From NCBI GenBank assembly GCA_016124275.1, contig WGOA01000021.1, positions 42,013-106,012 on the forward strand: 64,000 nt of DNA, in the 5' to 3' direction. The DNA is from Bacteroidota bacterium. Its GTDB lineage: Bacteria > Bacteroidota > Bacteroidia > Chitinophagales > BACL12. Below are positions 26,945 to 38,374 of this stretch, piece by piece; within the stretch, counting starts at the first letter, position 1, and the number at the start of each line of letters is the position of its first letter. Both the position numbers and the translations under genes were made by a program. The notes below the pieces were generated by a model, which had not been told where the DNA came from, did not search any database, and worked only from the letters and a program-made list of their open reading frames with translations.

Positions 26945-29900
26945 ATGTCTAACAAGACTGCCTCCCAGGAGCGCGTGAGTTTCGGCAAGATTCGGAATAT
27001 GGCCGAATCTCCGGATCTTCTCGACATCCAACTCCAGTCTTTTCGCGACTTCTTCCAGCTGGATACCACCCCGGAAAACCGGAATCAGGAAGGGTTGTAC
27101 CGGGTGTTCACGGAGAACTTCCCTATCTCCGATACCCGGAACATCTTCGTGCTTGAATTCCTCGACTATTTCGTTGACCCTCCGCGGTACACGATGGAAG
27201 AGTGCATTGAGCGCGGACTGACCTATTCTGTTCCGCTGAAAGCCAAACTGAAGCTTTCCTGTAACGACGAAGAGCACGTCGATTTTGAAACTATTGTTCA
27301 GGATGTGTTCCTCGGGAACATCCCCTACATGACCCCCAAGGGCAGTTTCATTGTTAACGGAGCAGAGAGGGTAGTTGTTACCCAACTTCACCGTTCTCCG
27401 GGCGTATTTTTTGGTCAAAGCCTTCACCCGAACGGCACCAAGATTTTCTCTGCCCGCGTTATTCCTTTCAAGGGGGCGTGGATGGAGTTTGCCACGGACA
27501 TCAACAACGTGATGTACGCATACATCGACCGCAAGAAGAAATTCCCGGTCACCACGTTGTTGCGCGCTATCGGGTATGACTCTGACAAAAACATCCTGGA
27601 ATTGTTTGGTCTGGCCGAAGAAGTCAACGCCAACAAAGCCACGCTGAAGAAGCACATTGGTCGCAAGTTGGCCGCGCGGGTCTTGCGCAGCTGGATCGAA
27701 GATTTCGTGGACGAAGACACCGGTGAGGTGGTTTCCATCGAGCGGAACGAGATCATCCTGGAGCGCGACACTTTGCTTGATGAAGCGAACATTGAGGCCA
27801 TCATCGAGACAGAAGTCAAGAGCATCATCCTTCAGCGGGATGAAATGAGCAACGACTACGCCATCATCTACAACACGCTTCAAAAGGATACCTCCAACTC
27901 GGAGATCGAGGCCGTTCAGCATATTTACCGCCAATTGCGCGGTTCCGATCCCCCGGATGAAGAAACGGCTCGCGGCATCATCGACAAACTCTTCTTTTCC
28001 GACAAGCGCTATGATTTGGGCGAAGTTGGTCGCTACAAGATCAACAAGAAGCTCGGGTTAACCCTGCCGGAAGAAGTCCGCGTGCTCACCAAGGAGGACA
28101 TCATTTACATCGTTCAGTACCTGGTGCAGCTCAGCAACCAGAAGGCTGAAATTGATGACATTGACCACCTCAGCAACCGCCGCGTCCGCACGGTGGGCGA
28201 GCAACTCTACGCCCAATTCGGTGTTGGTCTGGCCCGTATGGCCCGAACCATCCGCGAGCGCATGAACGTCCGCGACAACGAGGTGTTTACCCCGATTGAC
28301 TTGATCAACGCCCGGACCCTGTCCAGCGTGATTAACTCCTTCTTCGGCACCAGCCAGCTGTCCCAGTTCCTCGACCAGGTGAATCCCTTGGCAGAGGTAA
28401 CGCACAAACGACGCATCTCTGCACTCGGTCCCGGAGGCCTTTCCCGCGAGCGCGCAGGTTTTGAAGTCAGGGACGTGCACTACAGCCATTACGGTCGCTT
28501 GTGCACCATCGAAACGCCTGAAGGTCCAAACATTGGTCTGATTTCCACACTTTGCGTTCACGCCAAGATCAACAAGATGGGCTTTATTGAAACCCCTTAC
28601 CGGGTGGTCAATGAAGGCACTGTTGATTTGGAAAATGTCTTTTACCTCACCGCCGAGGAGGAGGACAACCTCAAGATTGCTCAGTCGAATGCGCCGCTGG
28701 ATATCCAGGGCCATTTCGTCAAAGACCGCATCAAGGCCCGTGAGCATGGGGACTTCCCGATCCTAGGACCCGCTGATGTGGAGTACATGGACGTTGCGCC
28801 CAACCAGATTGTTGGGGTCAGCGCGTCGCTTATTCCCTTCCTGGAGCACGATGACGCTAACCGCGCACTGATGGGCTCCAACATGCAGCGTCAGGCTGTG
28901 CCATTGCTTCGTCCGCAAGCCCCGATCGTGGGCACCGGTCTGGAGCGCAAGGTGGCCTCTGACTCCCGGATGTTGCTCAACGCTGAAGGATCAGGTCTGG
29001 TTGAATACGTGGACGCCGATGAAATTCACGTTCGCTATGACCGCGACGCTGATATGGAAACGGTGAGCTTCGATGACAGCCTGACGGTTTACAAACTGCA
29101 GAAGTTCCAGAAGACCAACCAGAACACCTGCATCAACCTCAAGCCCATCGTCAGCCGCGGGGATCGGGTCGAAAAGGGTCAAATCCTCTGCGAGGGTTAT
29201 GGCACCGACAAAGGCGACCTTGCCCTGGGAACCAACCTCCAGGTTGCATTCATGCCCTGGAAGGGTTACAACTTTGAAGATGCCATCGTGATCTCCGAGC
29301 GCGTTGTGCGCGAAGACGTGTTCACGTCGTTGCACATTGAGGAGTTTGAGCTCGAAGTCCGCGATACCAAACTCGGTGAAGAAGAACTGACGCCCGATAT
29401 CCCCAACGTCTCCGAGGAAGTAACACGCGACCTGGACGTGGACGGTATCATTCGGGTTGGGGCCACCATCAAGGATGGCGACATTCTGATCGGCAAAATC
29501 ACGCCCAAAGGTGAAAGCGATCCTACCCCGGAAGAAAAACTGCTGCGCGCCATTTTCGGCGACAAAGCTGGCGACGTAAAAGACGCTTCGCTCAAAGCAC
29601 CTCCGTCCATGGCAGGGGTGGTTATCGGCACGCGCCTCTTTGCCCGCAAGCGCAAGGACAAAGACAGCAAAACCAAGGAAAAATCCGCGCTCGACAAGTT
29701 GGAGAAAGACCACCAAAGAGTGCTGGATGAAATCCGAAAAGTGCTGGTGGAGAAGTTGATGATACTCCTCAAAGAGAAGAAGTCGGCGGGCATCAACAAC
29801 AAGTTCAAAGAGGAAATTGTGCCCAAGGGCGTGAAGTTCACGGCCAAGCTTCTCGGAGAAATCAACTACGACAACATCAGTCCATACAACTGGACCTCCG

Positions 29901-30751
29901 TTGACCGCACCAACGAACTGGTTCGCGCGCTGCTCCACAACTTTGACATTAAAGTCAATGAAGAGCTAGGCCGCTACAAACGCGAGAAGTTCAACATCTC
30001 CGTTGGTGACGAATTGAACAGCGGTGTGCTCAAGCTCGCCAAGGTTTACTTGGCCAAAAAGCGCAAGCTCAAAGTGGGCGACAAGTTGGCCGGACGCCAC
30101 GGAAACAAAGGCATCGTAGCGCGAATTGTGCGCGATGAAGACATGCCCTTCCTCCAGGACGGTACCCCGGTTGACATTGTGCTCAACCCGCTGGGTGTGC
30201 CATCGCGTATGAACCTGGGTCAGATCTACGAAACCGTTCTCGGTTGGGCGGGTTCTAAACTGGGCATCAAGTTCGCTACCCCGATTTTCGACGGCGCATC
30301 GCTGGATGAAATTGACGGTTATGTGCAACAGGCTGGCCTGCCATCGTTTGGTCAGACTTACCTCTACGACGGTGAAACAGGCGACCGTTTCAAGCAGCCC
30401 GCTACCGTTGGTATCATCTACATGCTCAAGTTGAGCCACATGGTGGACGACAAGATGCACGCCCGTTCCATTGGCCCCTACAGCCTTATTACCCAGCAGC
30501 CGCTCGGTGGAAAGGCCCAGTTCGGTGGTCAGCGTTTCGGGGAGATGGAAGTGTGGGCGCTGGAAGCTTACGGTGCGGCCAACATTCTGCAGGAATTGCT
30601 CACGGTTAAATCCGACGATATTATCGGCCGGGCCAAGACTTACGAAGCCATTGTCAAGGGCGACAACCTGCCGGCCGCCGGGATTCCCGAGTCCTTTAAT
30701 GTGTTGATCCACGAACTTCGCGGTCTCGCGCTGGATCTGAAATTTGACTGA
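26945..30751 (+). CDS. rpoB: DNA-directed RNA polymerase beta subunit
   Basis: 1268 residues, normal for Bacteroidota. Recognisable blocks: the fork-loop/rifampicin region [17 protein letters not shown] ... [13 protein letters not shown], the [22 protein letters not shown] block, [10 protein letters not shown] (active-centre lysines) and the C-terminal clamp [28 protein letters not shown]. The rifampicin-pocket residues Ser (TSQLSQF), Asp, His and Arg look wild type. It is 31 bp ahead of rpoC. Confidence 0.99.
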   Translation: MSNKTASQERVSFGKIRNMAESPDLLDIQLQSFRDFFQLDTTPENRNQEGLYRVFTENFPISDTRNIFVLEFLDYFVDPPRYTMEECIERGLTYSVPLKAKLKLSCNDEEHVDFETIVQDVFLGNIPYMTPKGSFIVNGAERVVVTQLHRSPGVFFGQSLHPNGTKIFSARVIPFKGAWMEFATDINNVMYAYIDRKKKFPVTTLLRAIGYDSDKNILELFGLAEEVNANKATLKKHIGRKLAARVLRSWIEDFVDEDTGEVVSIERNEIILERDTLLDEANIEAIIETEVKSIILQRDEMSNDYAIIYNTLQKDTSNSEIEAVQHIYRQLRGSDPPDEETARGIIDKLFFSDKRYDLGEVGRYKINKKLGLTLPEEVRVLTKEDIIYIVQYLVQLSNQKAEIDDIDHLSNRRVRTVGEQLYAQFGVGLARMARTIRERMNVRDNEVFTPIDLINARTLSSVINSFFGTSQLSQFLDQVNPLAEVTHKRRISALGPGGLSRERAGFEVRDVHYSHYGRLCTIETPEGPNIGLISTLCVHAKINKMGFIETPYRVVNEGTVDLENVFYLTAEEEDNLKIAQSNAPLDIQGHFVKDRIKAREHGDFPILGPADVEYMDVAPNQIVGVSASLIPFLEHDDANRALMGSNMQRQAVPLLRPQAPIVGTGLERKVASDSRMLLNAEGSGLVEYVDADEIHVRYDRDADMETVSFDDSLTVYKLQKFQKTNQNTCINLKPIVSRGDRVEKGQILCEGYGTDKGDLALGTNLQVAFMPWKGYNFEDAIVISERVVREDVFTSLHIEEFELEVRDTKLGEEELTPDIPNVSEEVTRDLDVDGIIRVGATIKDGDILIGKITPKGESDPTPEEKLLRAIFGDKAGDVKDASLKAPPSMAGVVIGTRLFARKRKDKDSKTKEKSALDKLEKDHQRVLDEIRKVLVEKLMILLKEKKSAGINNKFKEEIVPKGVKFTAKLLGEINYDNISPYNWTSVDRTNELVRALLHNFDIKVNEELGRYKREKFNISVGDELNSGVLKLAKVYLAKKRKLKVGDKLAGRHGNKGIVARIVRDEDMPFLQDGTPVDIVLNPLGVPSRMNLGQIYETVLGWAGSKLGIKFATPIFDGASLDEIDGYVQQAGLPSFGQTYLYDGETGDRFKQPATVGIIYMLKLSHMVDDKMHARSIGPYSLITQQPLGGKAQFGGQRFGEMEVWALEAYGAANILQELLTVKSDDIIGRAKTYEAIVKGDNLPAAGIPESFNVLIHELRGLALDLKFD

Positions 30752-30782
30752 TCGATTAACCCGCCAAAACGGAAATCATCCC

Positions 30783-33700
30783 ATGCCTTTCAAAAAGGAA
30801 CATAAGATCAAATCTGACTTTAGTACCGTCACGGTTACGTTGTCCTCGCCGGATACCATCCTCGAGCGCTCGTACGGAGAAGTGCTGAAGCCGGAAACGA
30901 TCAACTACCGGACCTATAAACCGGAGCGTGATGGTTTGTTCTGCGAGCGCATCTTCGGCCCTGTAAAGGATTACGAATGCTATTGCGGAAAGTACAAGCG
31001 CATTCGCTACAAAGGCATCGTCTGCGATCGCTGCGGGGTGGAAGTCACGGAAAAGAAAGTGCGCCGCGAGCGCATGGGCCACATTAAATTGGTGGTCCCT
31101 GTGGTGCACATCTGGTACTTCAAGTCGCTGCCCAATAAGATAGGTTATCTTCTTGGTCTGTCTTCCAAGAAGCTGGAGTCCATCATCTACTACGAGCGCT
31201 ATGCGGTTGTTCAGCCCGGCTTAACCGCCGAAGGCGTCAACGTCAGTGGCGAGCGCAAGAATCTGGCACCGCTGGATCTGCTCACGGAAGAAGAGTACCT
31301 GGACATCCTGGACAACCTTCCAGCCGGCAACCAACAGCTTGATGACAGCGATCCCAACAAATTCGTCGCCGAAATGGGTGCCGAAGGGGTGCGCAAACTC
31401 CTGCAACGCCTGGATATGGACGAAATGGCCGCAGCCCTGCGCTACCAGGCCAACAACGAAACCTCCCAGCAGCGCAAGGCCGAGGCCCTCAAGCGCCTCA
31501 GTGTCGTGGAAGCCTTCCGCGATGCCAACCTTCGCATGGAAAACCGGCCGGAATGGATGATCATCCAGTACCTGCCTGTTGTGCCGCCGGAACTTCGCCC
31601 CTTGGTGCCATTAGACGGTGGCCGTTTCGCCAGCTCCGACTTGAACGACTTGTATCGCCGGGTCATTATCCGCAACAACCGCCTAAAGCGCCTGATCGAG
31701 ATCCGCGCCCCGGAAGTCATTTTGCGCAACGAAAAGCGCATGCTTCAGGAAGCGGTTGATTCGCTTTTTGACAACTCGCGTAAATCCAACGCTGTCAAAG
31801 CAGAAGGGGGAAGGGCCCTCAAATCCTTGAGCGATGTGCTCAAAGGCAAGCAAGGTCGTTTCCGCCAAAACCTGCTCGGAAAGCGCGTGGACTACTCCGG
31901 CCGTTCGGTTATCGTGGTGGGTCCCGAGCTCAAATTGCACGAGTGTGGTTTGCCCAAGGATATGGCTGCAGAGCTGTTTAAGCCCTTCGTCATAAGAAAA
32001 CTTATTGAGCGCGGAATTGTCAAAACGGTTAAGTCCGCCAGGAAACTGGTGGACCGCAAGGAGCCGGTTATCTGGGACATTCTGGAGAACATCCTGAAAG
32101 GCCACCCGATTCTGCTCAACCGCGCACCGACGCTTCACCGCTTGTCCATTCAGGCCTTCCAGCCCAAGCTGATTGAAGGCAAAGCCATTCAGTTGCACCC
32201 ACTCGTTTGTACCGCGTTTAACGCTGACTTCGACGGTGACCAGATGGCCGTGCACGTACCGCTGAGCCACGCAGCCATTCTGGAGGCGCAAATGCTCATG
32301 CTCAGCTCGCACAACATCCTGAACCCGCAAAGTGGAGAGCCTGTCACGGTGCCTTCGCAGGACATGGTTCTGGGCCTGTACTACATTACCAAAGGCCGCA
32401 AAGACACGCCGGAACATCGCGTAGCTGGCCAGGGTACTGTTTTCTATGGTCCGGAGGAAGTGATCATTGCCTACAACGAAGGCAAAGCCGATTTGCACGC
32501 TTGGGTTAAAGTCCGTTTGACGGTCATCGAAGGTGATCAACTGGTTACCAGGCTGGTGGAAACCACCGTTGGACGCGTGCTGTTCAATCAGGTAGTGCCG
32601 GAAGAATTGGGTTTCATCAACTTGTTGCTCACCAAAAAGGCCATCTCCAAAGTTATTGGTGAGGTCATCAACTCTACCGACGTTCCGCGTACCGCCCAGT
32701 TCCTGGACGATGTGAAAACGCTCGGTTTCCGTTGGGCCTTCAAAGGCGGTCTTTCGTTCAACCTGCTGGACATTGTCCGGGTTGACCAGAAGCAAAGCAT
32801 GTTGGATTCTGCCCAGGTTGAAGTGGACGAGGTCACGGAGTCTTACAACATGGGCTTCATCACCAACAACGAACGCTACAACCAGGTCATTGACATCTGG
32901 ACACGCACCAACTCGCGCCTGACCGAGACTTTGTTGAAGTCGCTGTCGGAAGACAACCAAGGGTTCAACTCCATGTTCATGATGCTCGACTCCGGTGCCC
33001 GAGGTTCTAAGGAGCAGATCCGCCAGCTCGGCGGGATGCGCGGCCTGATGGCCAAACCGAAGAAGTCCAGCGCTGGCGGTGGGGGTGAAATCATTGAAAA
33101 CCCGATTTTGGCCAACTTCAAAGAAGGCCTCTCGGTGCTCGAATACTTCATTTCTACACACGGTGCCCGTAAGGGTCTGGCCGATACCGCGCTCAAGACG
33201 GCAGATGCTGGTTACCTGACCCGCCGACTTGTGGACGTTGCGCAGGATGTAGTCATTGCCGAAGAAGATTGCAATACCCTTCGCGGGATTGAAATCATGG
33301 CCCTCAAAGACAATGAGGAAATCATAGAGCCGCTAGCCGACCGAATTATTGGCCGCACCAGCTTGCACGATGTGTACCATCCATTGACTGGCGTCAAGAT
33401 TGTCACGGCTGGCGAGCTGATCAGCCGCCGCATTGCGTCCAAGATTGAAGAATCGCCTATTGAGTCGGTCGAAATCAGGTCGGTGCTCACCTGCGAGTCA
33501 CGTCGTGGGGTTTGTGTGAAGTGCTACGGCACCAACATGGCCAACAACCGGATTGCGCAAATGGGCGATGCTGTGGGCATCATTGCCGCTCAGTCCATCG
33601 GTGAACCGGGTACCCAGCTCACACTGCGTACCTTCCACGTGGGGGGTACCGCATCCAACATTGCCACAGAAAGCCAGTTGACCGCCCGCTTTGATGGCGT

Positions 33701-35123
33701 GCTTCAGTTTGATGGCATTCGCACCACGGACCACGTGGATGACGATGGTCACAAGCAGAAAGTGGTCATCGGCCGCACCGGTGAACTCCGGATCGTGGAT
33801 GCCAATACCGACATCCTGTTAACCACGTTCCACATGCCTTATGGCTCTTCGCTCAAAGTCAAAGACGGCGAGAACGTGAAGAAGGGCGATGTGATCTGTA
33901 CCTGGGACCCTTACAACGCTGTTATCCTTTCGGAAATAGCCGGGGTGGTTTCATTCGAAGCTATCATAGAAGGGGTTACGTTCCGGGAAGAAGCAGACGA
34001 ACAAACCGGACACAAGGAAAAGGTCATCACGGAGAGCCGCGACAAGACCAAAATCCCGACTATCCGGGTCATGGACAAAAAGGGCTCCGAGCTCAAGAAT
34101 TACAACTTGCCAGTAGGGTCGCACATCTTTGTGGATGAAGGCGACAGCGTGCGGACGGGCCAGGTTTTGGTCAAGATTCCCCGCGTGTTGGGCAAGGTTC
34201 GTGACATCACCGGTGGTCTTCCGCGTGTAACAGAGTTGTTCGAAGCTCGAAATCCTTCGAACCCCGCTGTAGTTTCTGAAGTAGATGGCGTGGTCAGCTT
34301 TGGCCGGATCAAGCGCGGTAACCGCGAGGTCATCGTGGAGAGCAAAGACGGTGATGTGCGCAAGTACATGGTGTCGCTGACCAAGCACATTCTGGTGCAG
34401 GAAGGGGACTTCGTCAAGGCAGGCCTTGCCCTGTCAGACGGTGCCATTACTCCCGCCGACATCCTGGCTATCAAAGGTCCTTACGCTGTGCAGGAGTACA
34501 TCGTTAATGAGATTCAGGAGGTGTACCGCCTCCAGGGTGTGCGCATCAACGACAAGCACATTGAAGTGATCGTGCGCCAGATGATGCGGAAGATGATTGT
34601 TTCGGATGCCGGTGATACCCGCTTCCTCGAGAAATCAGCCGTTGACAAATTCGAGTTCATCGAAGAAAACGATCAGATTTTCGACAAGAAGTACATCACG
34701 GAGGCAGGCGAATCCGTCAAGTACCGCGCAGGCCAGATCATCTCCGTGCGTCAGCTTCGCGAAGAGAATTCCTTCCTTCGCCGCAACGACAAAAAGCCCA
34801 TGGAATCGCGCGATGCCATTCCATCTACGGCGACTCCGTTGCTCCAGGGCATCACCAAAGCTTCTTTGGGAACGGGCTCCTGGATCTCCGCAGCATCCTT
34901 CCAGGAAACCACCAAGGTACTCAGTGCAGCATCGATTGCCGCGCGCGAAGACACCTTGTTGGGCTTGAAAGAAAACGTCATCGTCGGCCACCGTATTCCT
35001 GCAGGAACTGGCCAGCGCGAGTTCGAAGCCGTGATTGTCGGCGACCGCGAGGAATACGAGCAGCGTCTCTCCGATAAGGCTCGCTCGGCTGTGACCAGCG
35101 ACGCGGAAGAGGTAGCCGGGTAG
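30783..35123 (+). CDS. rpoC: DNA-directed RNA polymerase beta' subunit
   Basis: I choose ATG 30783 ([10 protein letters not shown]), giving 1446 residues; an earlier non-ATG start would overlap rpoB. The zinc ribbon Cys66, 68, 81 and 84 and the catalytic [10 protein letters not shown] (residues 480-489) are intact, as are the bridge-helix region [25 protein letters not shown] and a second zinc site ([13 protein letters not shown]). A GC-rich hairpin with a T-run follows 50 bp after the stop. Confidence 0.99.
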   Translation: MPFKKEHKIKSDFSTVTVTLSSPDTILERSYGEVLKPETINYRTYKPERDGLFCERIFGPVKDYECYCGKYKRIRYKGIVCDRCGVEVTEKKVRRERMGHIKLVVPVVHIWYFKSLPNKIGYLLGLSSKKLESIIYYERYAVVQPGLTAEGVNVSGERKNLAPLDLLTEEEYLDILDNLPAGNQQLDDSDPNKFVAEMGAEGVRKLLQRLDMDEMAAALRYQANNETSQQRKAEALKRLSVVEAFRDANLRMENRPEWMIIQYLPVVPPELRPLVPLDGGRFASSDLNDLYRRVIIRNNRLKRLIEIRAPEVILRNEKRMLQEAVDSLFDNSRKSNAVKAEGGRALKSLSDVLKGKQGRFRQNLLGKRVDYSGRSVIVVGPELKLHECGLPKDMAAELFKPFVIRKLIERGIVKTVKSARKLVDRKEPVIWDILENILKGHPILLNRAPTLHRLSIQAFQPKLIEGKAIQLHPLVCTAFNADFDGDQMAVHVPLSHAAILEAQMLMLSSHNILNPQSGEPVTVPSQDMVLGLYYITKGRKDTPEHRVAGQGTVFYGPEEVIIAYNEGKADLHAWVKVRLTVIEGDQLVTRLVETTVGRVLFNQVVPEELGFINLLLTKKAISKVIGEVINSTDVPRTAQFLDDVKTLGFRWAFKGGLSFNLLDIVRVDQKQSMLDSAQVEVDEVTESYNMGFITNNERYNQVIDIWTRTNSRLTETLLKSLSEDNQGFNSMFMMLDSGARGSKEQIRQLGGMRGLMAKPKKSSAGGGGEIIENPILANFKEGLSVLEYFISTHGARKGLADTALKTADAGYLTRRLVDVAQDVVIAEEDCNTLRGIEIMALKDNEEIIEPLADRIIGRTSLHDVYHPLTGVKIVTAGELISRRIASKIEESPIESVEIRSVLTCESRRGVCVKCYGTNMANNRIAQMGDAVGIIAAQSIGEPGTQLTLRTFHVGGTASNIATESQLTARFDGVLQFDGIRTTDHVDDDGHKQKVVIGRTGELRIVDANTDILLTTFHMPYGSSLKVKDGENVKKGDVICTWDPYNAVILSEIAGVVSFEAIIEGVTFREEADEQTGHKEKVITESRDKTKIPTIRVMDKKGSELKNYNLPVGSHIFVDEGDSVRTGQVLVKIPRVLGKVRDITGGLPRVTELFEARNPSNPAVVSEVDGVVSFGRIKRGNREVIVESKDGDVRKYMVSLTKHILVQEGDFVKAGLALSDGAITPADILAIKGPYAVQEYIVNEIQEVYRLQGVRINDKHIEVIVRQMMRKMIVSDAGDTRFLEKSAVDKFEFIEENDQIFDKKYITEAGESVKYRAGQIISVRQLREENSFLRRNDKKPMESRDAIPSTATPLLQGITKASLGTGSWISAASFQETTKVLSAASIAAREDTLLGLKENVIVGHRIPAGTGQREFEAVIVGDREEYEQRLSDKARSAVTSDAEEVAG

Positions 35124-35173
35124 TTTCAACGGATGCATTAGGCCTTCATTGCCAGACCCATCCAATCCTACAG

Positions 35174-35224
35174 CCCGCCCCGCCCCCCCTGTTCAAAGGG
35201 AGGGGGTGGGGCGGGTTCTTTTTT
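35174..35224 (+). terminator. Intrinsic terminator of the rpoBC operon
   Basis: CCCGCCCC plus CCCCCT on the left (35174-35190) pairs with AGGGGGTGGGGCGGG (35201-35215), followed by TTCTTTTTT. The stem of about 14 bp has one G-U pair. Its right half is also the first unit of the tandem repeat that follows. Confidence 0.85.
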
Positions 35225-35340
35225 GGCGCAAGGGGCATGGTGGGTGGGGCGGGTTCTTTTTTTGCGCAGGGGGGCGAAGCAGGCGTGGCGGGTTCTTTTT
35301 TGGCACAAGGGGCGAAGCAGGCGTGGCAGGTTCTCTTCAA
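35208..35340 (+). repeat. Three and a half tandem copies (38-40 bp) of the terminator's 3' half
   Basis: Units start at 35208, 35246, 35286 and 35324. Each begins with a variant of GGGGCGGGTTCTTTTTT; the next part is GGCGCAAGGGGC-like, and units 2 and 3 share GGCGAAGCAGGCG. The last unit is truncated (GGCAGGTTCTCTTC). Confidence 0.9.
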
Positions 35341-35357
35341 ACGCTTACCTTTAACGC

Positions 35358-35684
35358 ATGGCAGATTCTCCAGAAACAAAGTCTCAACCCGGTCAACTGA
35401 ACATTGAATTGACCGAAGAAATCGCCGAAGGAACCTATTCCAACCTGGCCATCATCAACCACTCTTCCACGGAGTTTGTCATTGATTTTGTTCGGGTAAT
35501 GCCGGGCGTCCCTAAGGCCAAAGTCAAGTCGCGCATCTTGCTGACCGCATCACACGCCAAGCGGCTGCTCCGCGCATTGGGCGAGAACATCGCCAAGTAC
35601 GAAGCCGTGCATGGCGAAATTCAGGACGGTGAGGCCGTCTCCGGCATTCCGATGAACTTTGGCGGCCCCGCGGCAAAAGCCTGA
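35358..35684 (+). CDS. DUF3467 family protein
   Basis: 108 residues with the DUF3467 pattern: LNIELTEEIAEGTYSNLAII, EFVIDFVRVMPG and KVKSRILLTASHAKRLLRALGENIAKYE. It is a small cytoplasmic beta-rich protein without signal or membrane segment. The family is widespread but has no assigned biochemical role. The next gene starts 13 bp after its stop, so it heads the glycosylation gene set, though it also often sits beside rpoBC in this phylum (from memory). Translation could not use the tandem repeat upstream. Confidence 0.9.
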   Translation: MADSPETKSQPGQLNIELTEEIAEGTYSNLAIINHSSTEFVIDFVRVMPGVPKAKVKSRILLTASHAKRLLRALGENIAKYEAVHGEIQDGEAVSGIPMNFGGPAAKA

Positions 35685-35697
35685 AGCGCATTCCCCC

Positions 35698-37260
35698 ATG
35701 GTGCTGAGCAACAAGCAGGAAATGACAGTGGCCCTGGCGCTCAGTGCGCTATGCGCGGTCGCTTACCACATTTTTGGCGCCATGTCGCCGGGGTTTTACC
35801 AGCACGACGAAGTCGCGCACTTCCTCAACATGAAGGAGTTTTGGTACGATCCGGCCAATATCGTCACACTTTGGGCTAAGCCTGGCTTTAAGATCTTTTA
35901 TGTGCTGCCGGCACTTCTGGGCGAATGGGCCGTTACGCTGCTTACCACAATATTGGCCGCATCCGGAGGCTTTATCGCCTACCTCATCGCGCGCGAGTAC
36001 AAACTCCGTTTCGCCCTGGCTGCTGTGGTTCTTTGCGGTTTTCAACCCTTCTTTTACCAGACCGCTTTTCGCAACTATTCCGAATTTTTGACCGCAGTGG
36101 TCATCGGCATGGGAGCGCTCATGTACGTCAAAGAAAAATACCTGTGGGCCGCATTTTTCTTCTCCTACAGTTTTGCCCTCCGCCAGGAAACAGCACTCAT
36201 CACGCTCATCATCGGGCTTACCTTCCTGATGAAGCGGCAGTGGATTCCCTTCCTCCTGCTCGGTTGGACCCCGATCGCCCTCAACATCGTCGGTTGGATC
36301 GTGCACGATGACCCCTTGTGGGTATTCAATTCTGCCAGCGCCGCCAGTGAGCGTTACGACTATGCGCAGGTTGGCTTTTGGCATTATTGGCGTTGGTTCA
36401 CCCCAACCATGGGCACCCTGCCCACCTTTTTCTTCCTGCTCGGCTATCTGGGATTCCTCTTCCAACCCAGCAAGGCGCGCGAGCACCTGAAAAAGTACAT
36501 GGTTCTCTACGTCGTATTCTCCGTATACTTTTTTACGTATTGCCTTTTCGTATCCGAATGGTTTACATTGGTAAACGTGTACGGCATTTTGCGCACGCTG
36601 CTGGCCATGTCGCCGCTCATCGCGGTCTTCGCGGTTCTCGGCCTCGAGAAAGTTTGGGGCGACAAGCCCCTTCCCATGCCGGCCGTTTTTGGCTCGCTGG
36701 CCCTTTACGCAGCCCTGGTATTGGCCTTCCTCTCCCACAAACACACCATGGTACCCTCGTTCACGGATGAGGTGGACCCCTCCAAATTCATCGTGCTCAT
36801 GGGGCTCGGGCTCATTCTGGCGGGCACCGCCTTTTTTAAACTTCCGGCAGTTTGGGCAGTCGCACTTGTCGGAGGAATGACCATCGTGCATACCACAGCC
36901 ACCGAGGAACCCCAACCCATGTCCCTTGAGGACCAAACCTGCCAAACCGTGGTGGACTACTACCTCAATGCCGGCTACGACAAGAAGCCGACACTCATGA
37001 ACCATTCGCTGTTTTATTACTTTTCCGGATTGCCTCGCCGATACAACGACCAATACCGCTTCATCAGCGTAGAGAACCTGGAAACTGCCGAACCCGGAAC
37101 CATCGTTTTGTTTGACAGCCATTACGGCGGTAACCAGGAGCAGCGCGGCGTGCTTACTTACGAAATGGCCGTGCAGCGAAAAGATTACAAAGTCCTGCAA
37201 CAGTTTGTGTCTCCAGACCGACGCTTTGGCGTGTTGGTTATGGAAAAATTGCCCGGTTAA
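35698..37260 (+). CDS. Polytopic membrane protein, GT-C glycosyltransferase-like
   Basis: From ATG 35698 the protein has 520 residues and about eleven hydrophobic helices. The first periplasmic loop carries an acidic pair in YQHDEVAHF (about residues 35-43), the position and style of the catalytic acid in GT-C glycosyltransferases that use polyprenyl-phosphate sugars. A soluble C-terminal domain of about 110 residues follows the last helix (ETAEPGTIVLFDSHYGGNQ). I cannot name the acceptor. The GT2 gene 29 bp downstream resembles polyprenyl-phosphate sugar synthases, which make the donor for such enzymes, so the two genes fit as donor-maker and transferase. Confidence 0.75.
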   Translation: MVLSNKQEMTVALALSALCAVAYHIFGAMSPGFYQHDEVAHFLNMKEFWYDPANIVTLWAKPGFKIFYVLPALLGEWAVTLLTTILAASGGFIAYLIAREYKLRFALAAVVLCGFQPFFYQTAFRNYSEFLTAVVIGMGALMYVKEKYLWAAFFFSYSFALRQETALITLIIGLTFLMKRQWIPFLLLGWTPIALNIVGWIVHDDPLWVFNSASAASERYDYAQVGFWHYWRWFTPTMGTLPTFFFLLGYLGFLFQPSKAREHLKKYMVLYVVFSVYFFTYCLFVSEWFTLVNVYGILRTLLAMSPLIAVFAVLGLEKVWGDKPLPMPAVFGSLALYAALVLAFLSHKHTMVPSFTDEVDPSKFIVLMGLGLILAGTAFFKLPAVWAVALVGGMTIVHTTATEEPQPMSLEDQTCQTVVDYYLNAGYDKKPTLMNHSLFYYFSGLPRRYNDQYRFISVENLETAEPGTIVLFDSHYGGNQEQRGVLTYEMAVQRKDYKVLQQFVSPDRRFGVLVMEKLPG

Positions 37261-37289
37261 TCTGAGCAGTCAGCCCCAGCTCACGCAGC

Positions 37290-38243
37290 ATGACCCGCCC
37301 CGAGCCAACTAACCCCATCACCCTCTCCGTGGTCAGCCCGGTGTACCGGGCTGAAGAGCTCGTTGCCATGCTGGTTGACCGCATCCGCGGCGCGCTGCAA
37401 CCGTTGGGGCTACCCTACGAAATCATTCTGGTCGAAGACGGCAGCAAAGACCGCAGCTGGGAAAAAATCCAGGAAGCCGCCAGGCGCTATCCGGAAGTTC
37501 GGGGCATTCGGCTGGCCCGAAATTTTGGGCAACACCCCGCCATTCTGGCCGGGCTGGACGCCGCCCGTGGCGAATGGACCGTGGTCATGGACTGCGATTT
37601 GCAAGACCGCCCGGAAGAGATCCCCGGATTTTTGCAAATCGCGCAGTCGCAGGGAACCCCCATCGTTTTCGCCCAGCGCAGCATCCGCGAGCACGCCTGG
37701 CACAAGCGGCTGGCCTCGCGCAGTTTTTACGCGGTGTTGTCCTACCTCACCGGCATGCCGCAAGACCATACCATTGCCAATTTTGGCCTGTACCACCGCA
37801 AAGTCATTAATGCAGTGCGGTTGTTGCGCGAGCCCACCTGGTACTTCCCCACCATGGTGCGTTGGACGGGTTTTCCTGCGGTCAGCCATCCGGTCAAGCA
37901 CGACAAACGCGCTGCAGGAGAAACCACCTACAACTGGTCGCGCCTCTTCGATTTGGCGCTCAACACCATCCTCGCTTTTTCCGATAAACCCCTTCGCCTT
38001 ACCGTAAAATTTGGTCTGCTTTTGAGTACGTTGGCCTTTCTCACCGGATTGGCAACCTTGTTCAGCGCCCTGGCTGGAAAAATCACCGTAGAGGGTTGGG
38101 CCAGCCTGATGATCTCCGTCTGGTTTATAGGCGGAGCCGTCATTTTAGTGCTGGGAGTAGTTGGTTTATATGTGGGTCGTACATTTGATCAGGCCAAGGA
38201 CCGACCCATTTACATCACCGGTGAGCAGACCGATGCCAGTTAG
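37290..38243 (+). CDS. GT2 glycosyltransferase, polyprenyl-phosphate sugar synthase-like
   Basis: 317 residues. The GT-A domain (about 8-230) has TLSVVSPVYRAEELV, EIILVEDGSKDRSW (nucleotide-sugar Asp) and VVMDCDLQDRPEEIP (metal-binding DxD-like DCDLQD). Two C-terminal transmembrane helices (about 236-300) follow. This is the layout of DPM1/GtrB-like enzymes that load sugars on polyprenyl phosphate at the inner membrane. It lies between the GT-C-like protein and the sugar aminotransferase, supporting a surface glycan or lipid A modification pathway. Confidence 0.88.
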   Translation: MTRPEPTNPITLSVVSPVYRAEELVAMLVDRIRGALQPLGLPYEIILVEDGSKDRSWEKIQEAARRYPEVRGIRLARNFGQHPAILAGLDAARGEWTVVMDCDLQDRPEEIPGFLQIAQSQGTPIVFAQRSIREHAWHKRLASRSFYAVLSYLTGMPQDHTIANFGLYHRKVINAVRLLREPTWYFPTMVRWTGFPAVSHPVKHDKRAAGETTYNWSRLFDLALNTILAFSDKPLRLTVKFGLLLSTLAFLTGLATLFSALAGKITVEGWASLMISVWFIGGAVILVLGVVGLYVGRTFDQAKDRPIYITGEQTDAS

Positions 38244-38260
38244 CGAGCTGCCATTTCCAA

Positions 38261-38330
38261 GCCGGGCCAAGCCTGTCCGAGCCAGGCCAAGCCGGGCCGA
38301 GCCGATCCGAGCCTGTCCGAGCCGATAATC
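38261..38330 (+). repeat. Seven tandem 10-bp repeats, GCCNNNCCRA type
   Basis: Units GCCGGGCCAA, GCCTGTCCGA, GCCAGGCCAA, GCCGGGCCGA, GCCGATCCGA, GCCTGTCCGA and a degraded GCCGATAATC follow one another in the 131-bp gap after the GT2 gene. The 10-bp period is close to one helical turn. Confidence 0.9.
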
Positions 38331-38374
38331 ACGAACCGATAGTCGCGAGCCTCTCATTGTCACTTAAACGCCCT

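Noticed and set aside
26870..27934. Long minus-strand ORF opposite rpoB
   Set aside because: It is the antisense shadow of a highly conserved essential gene with biased codon use.
31683..33161. 492-codon minus-strand ORF opposite rpoC
   Set aside because: Antisense shadow of rpoC; no motif.
35146..35379. Minus-strand ORF of 77 residues with repeats CAKKEPA
   Set aside because: It is the translation of the terminator and its tandem copies, with no start context and no other support.
35749..37200. 483-codon minus-strand ORF opposite the GT-C-like gene
   Set aside because: Charged, low-complexity reverse translation of a hydrophobic membrane protein; the plus frame has clear helices.
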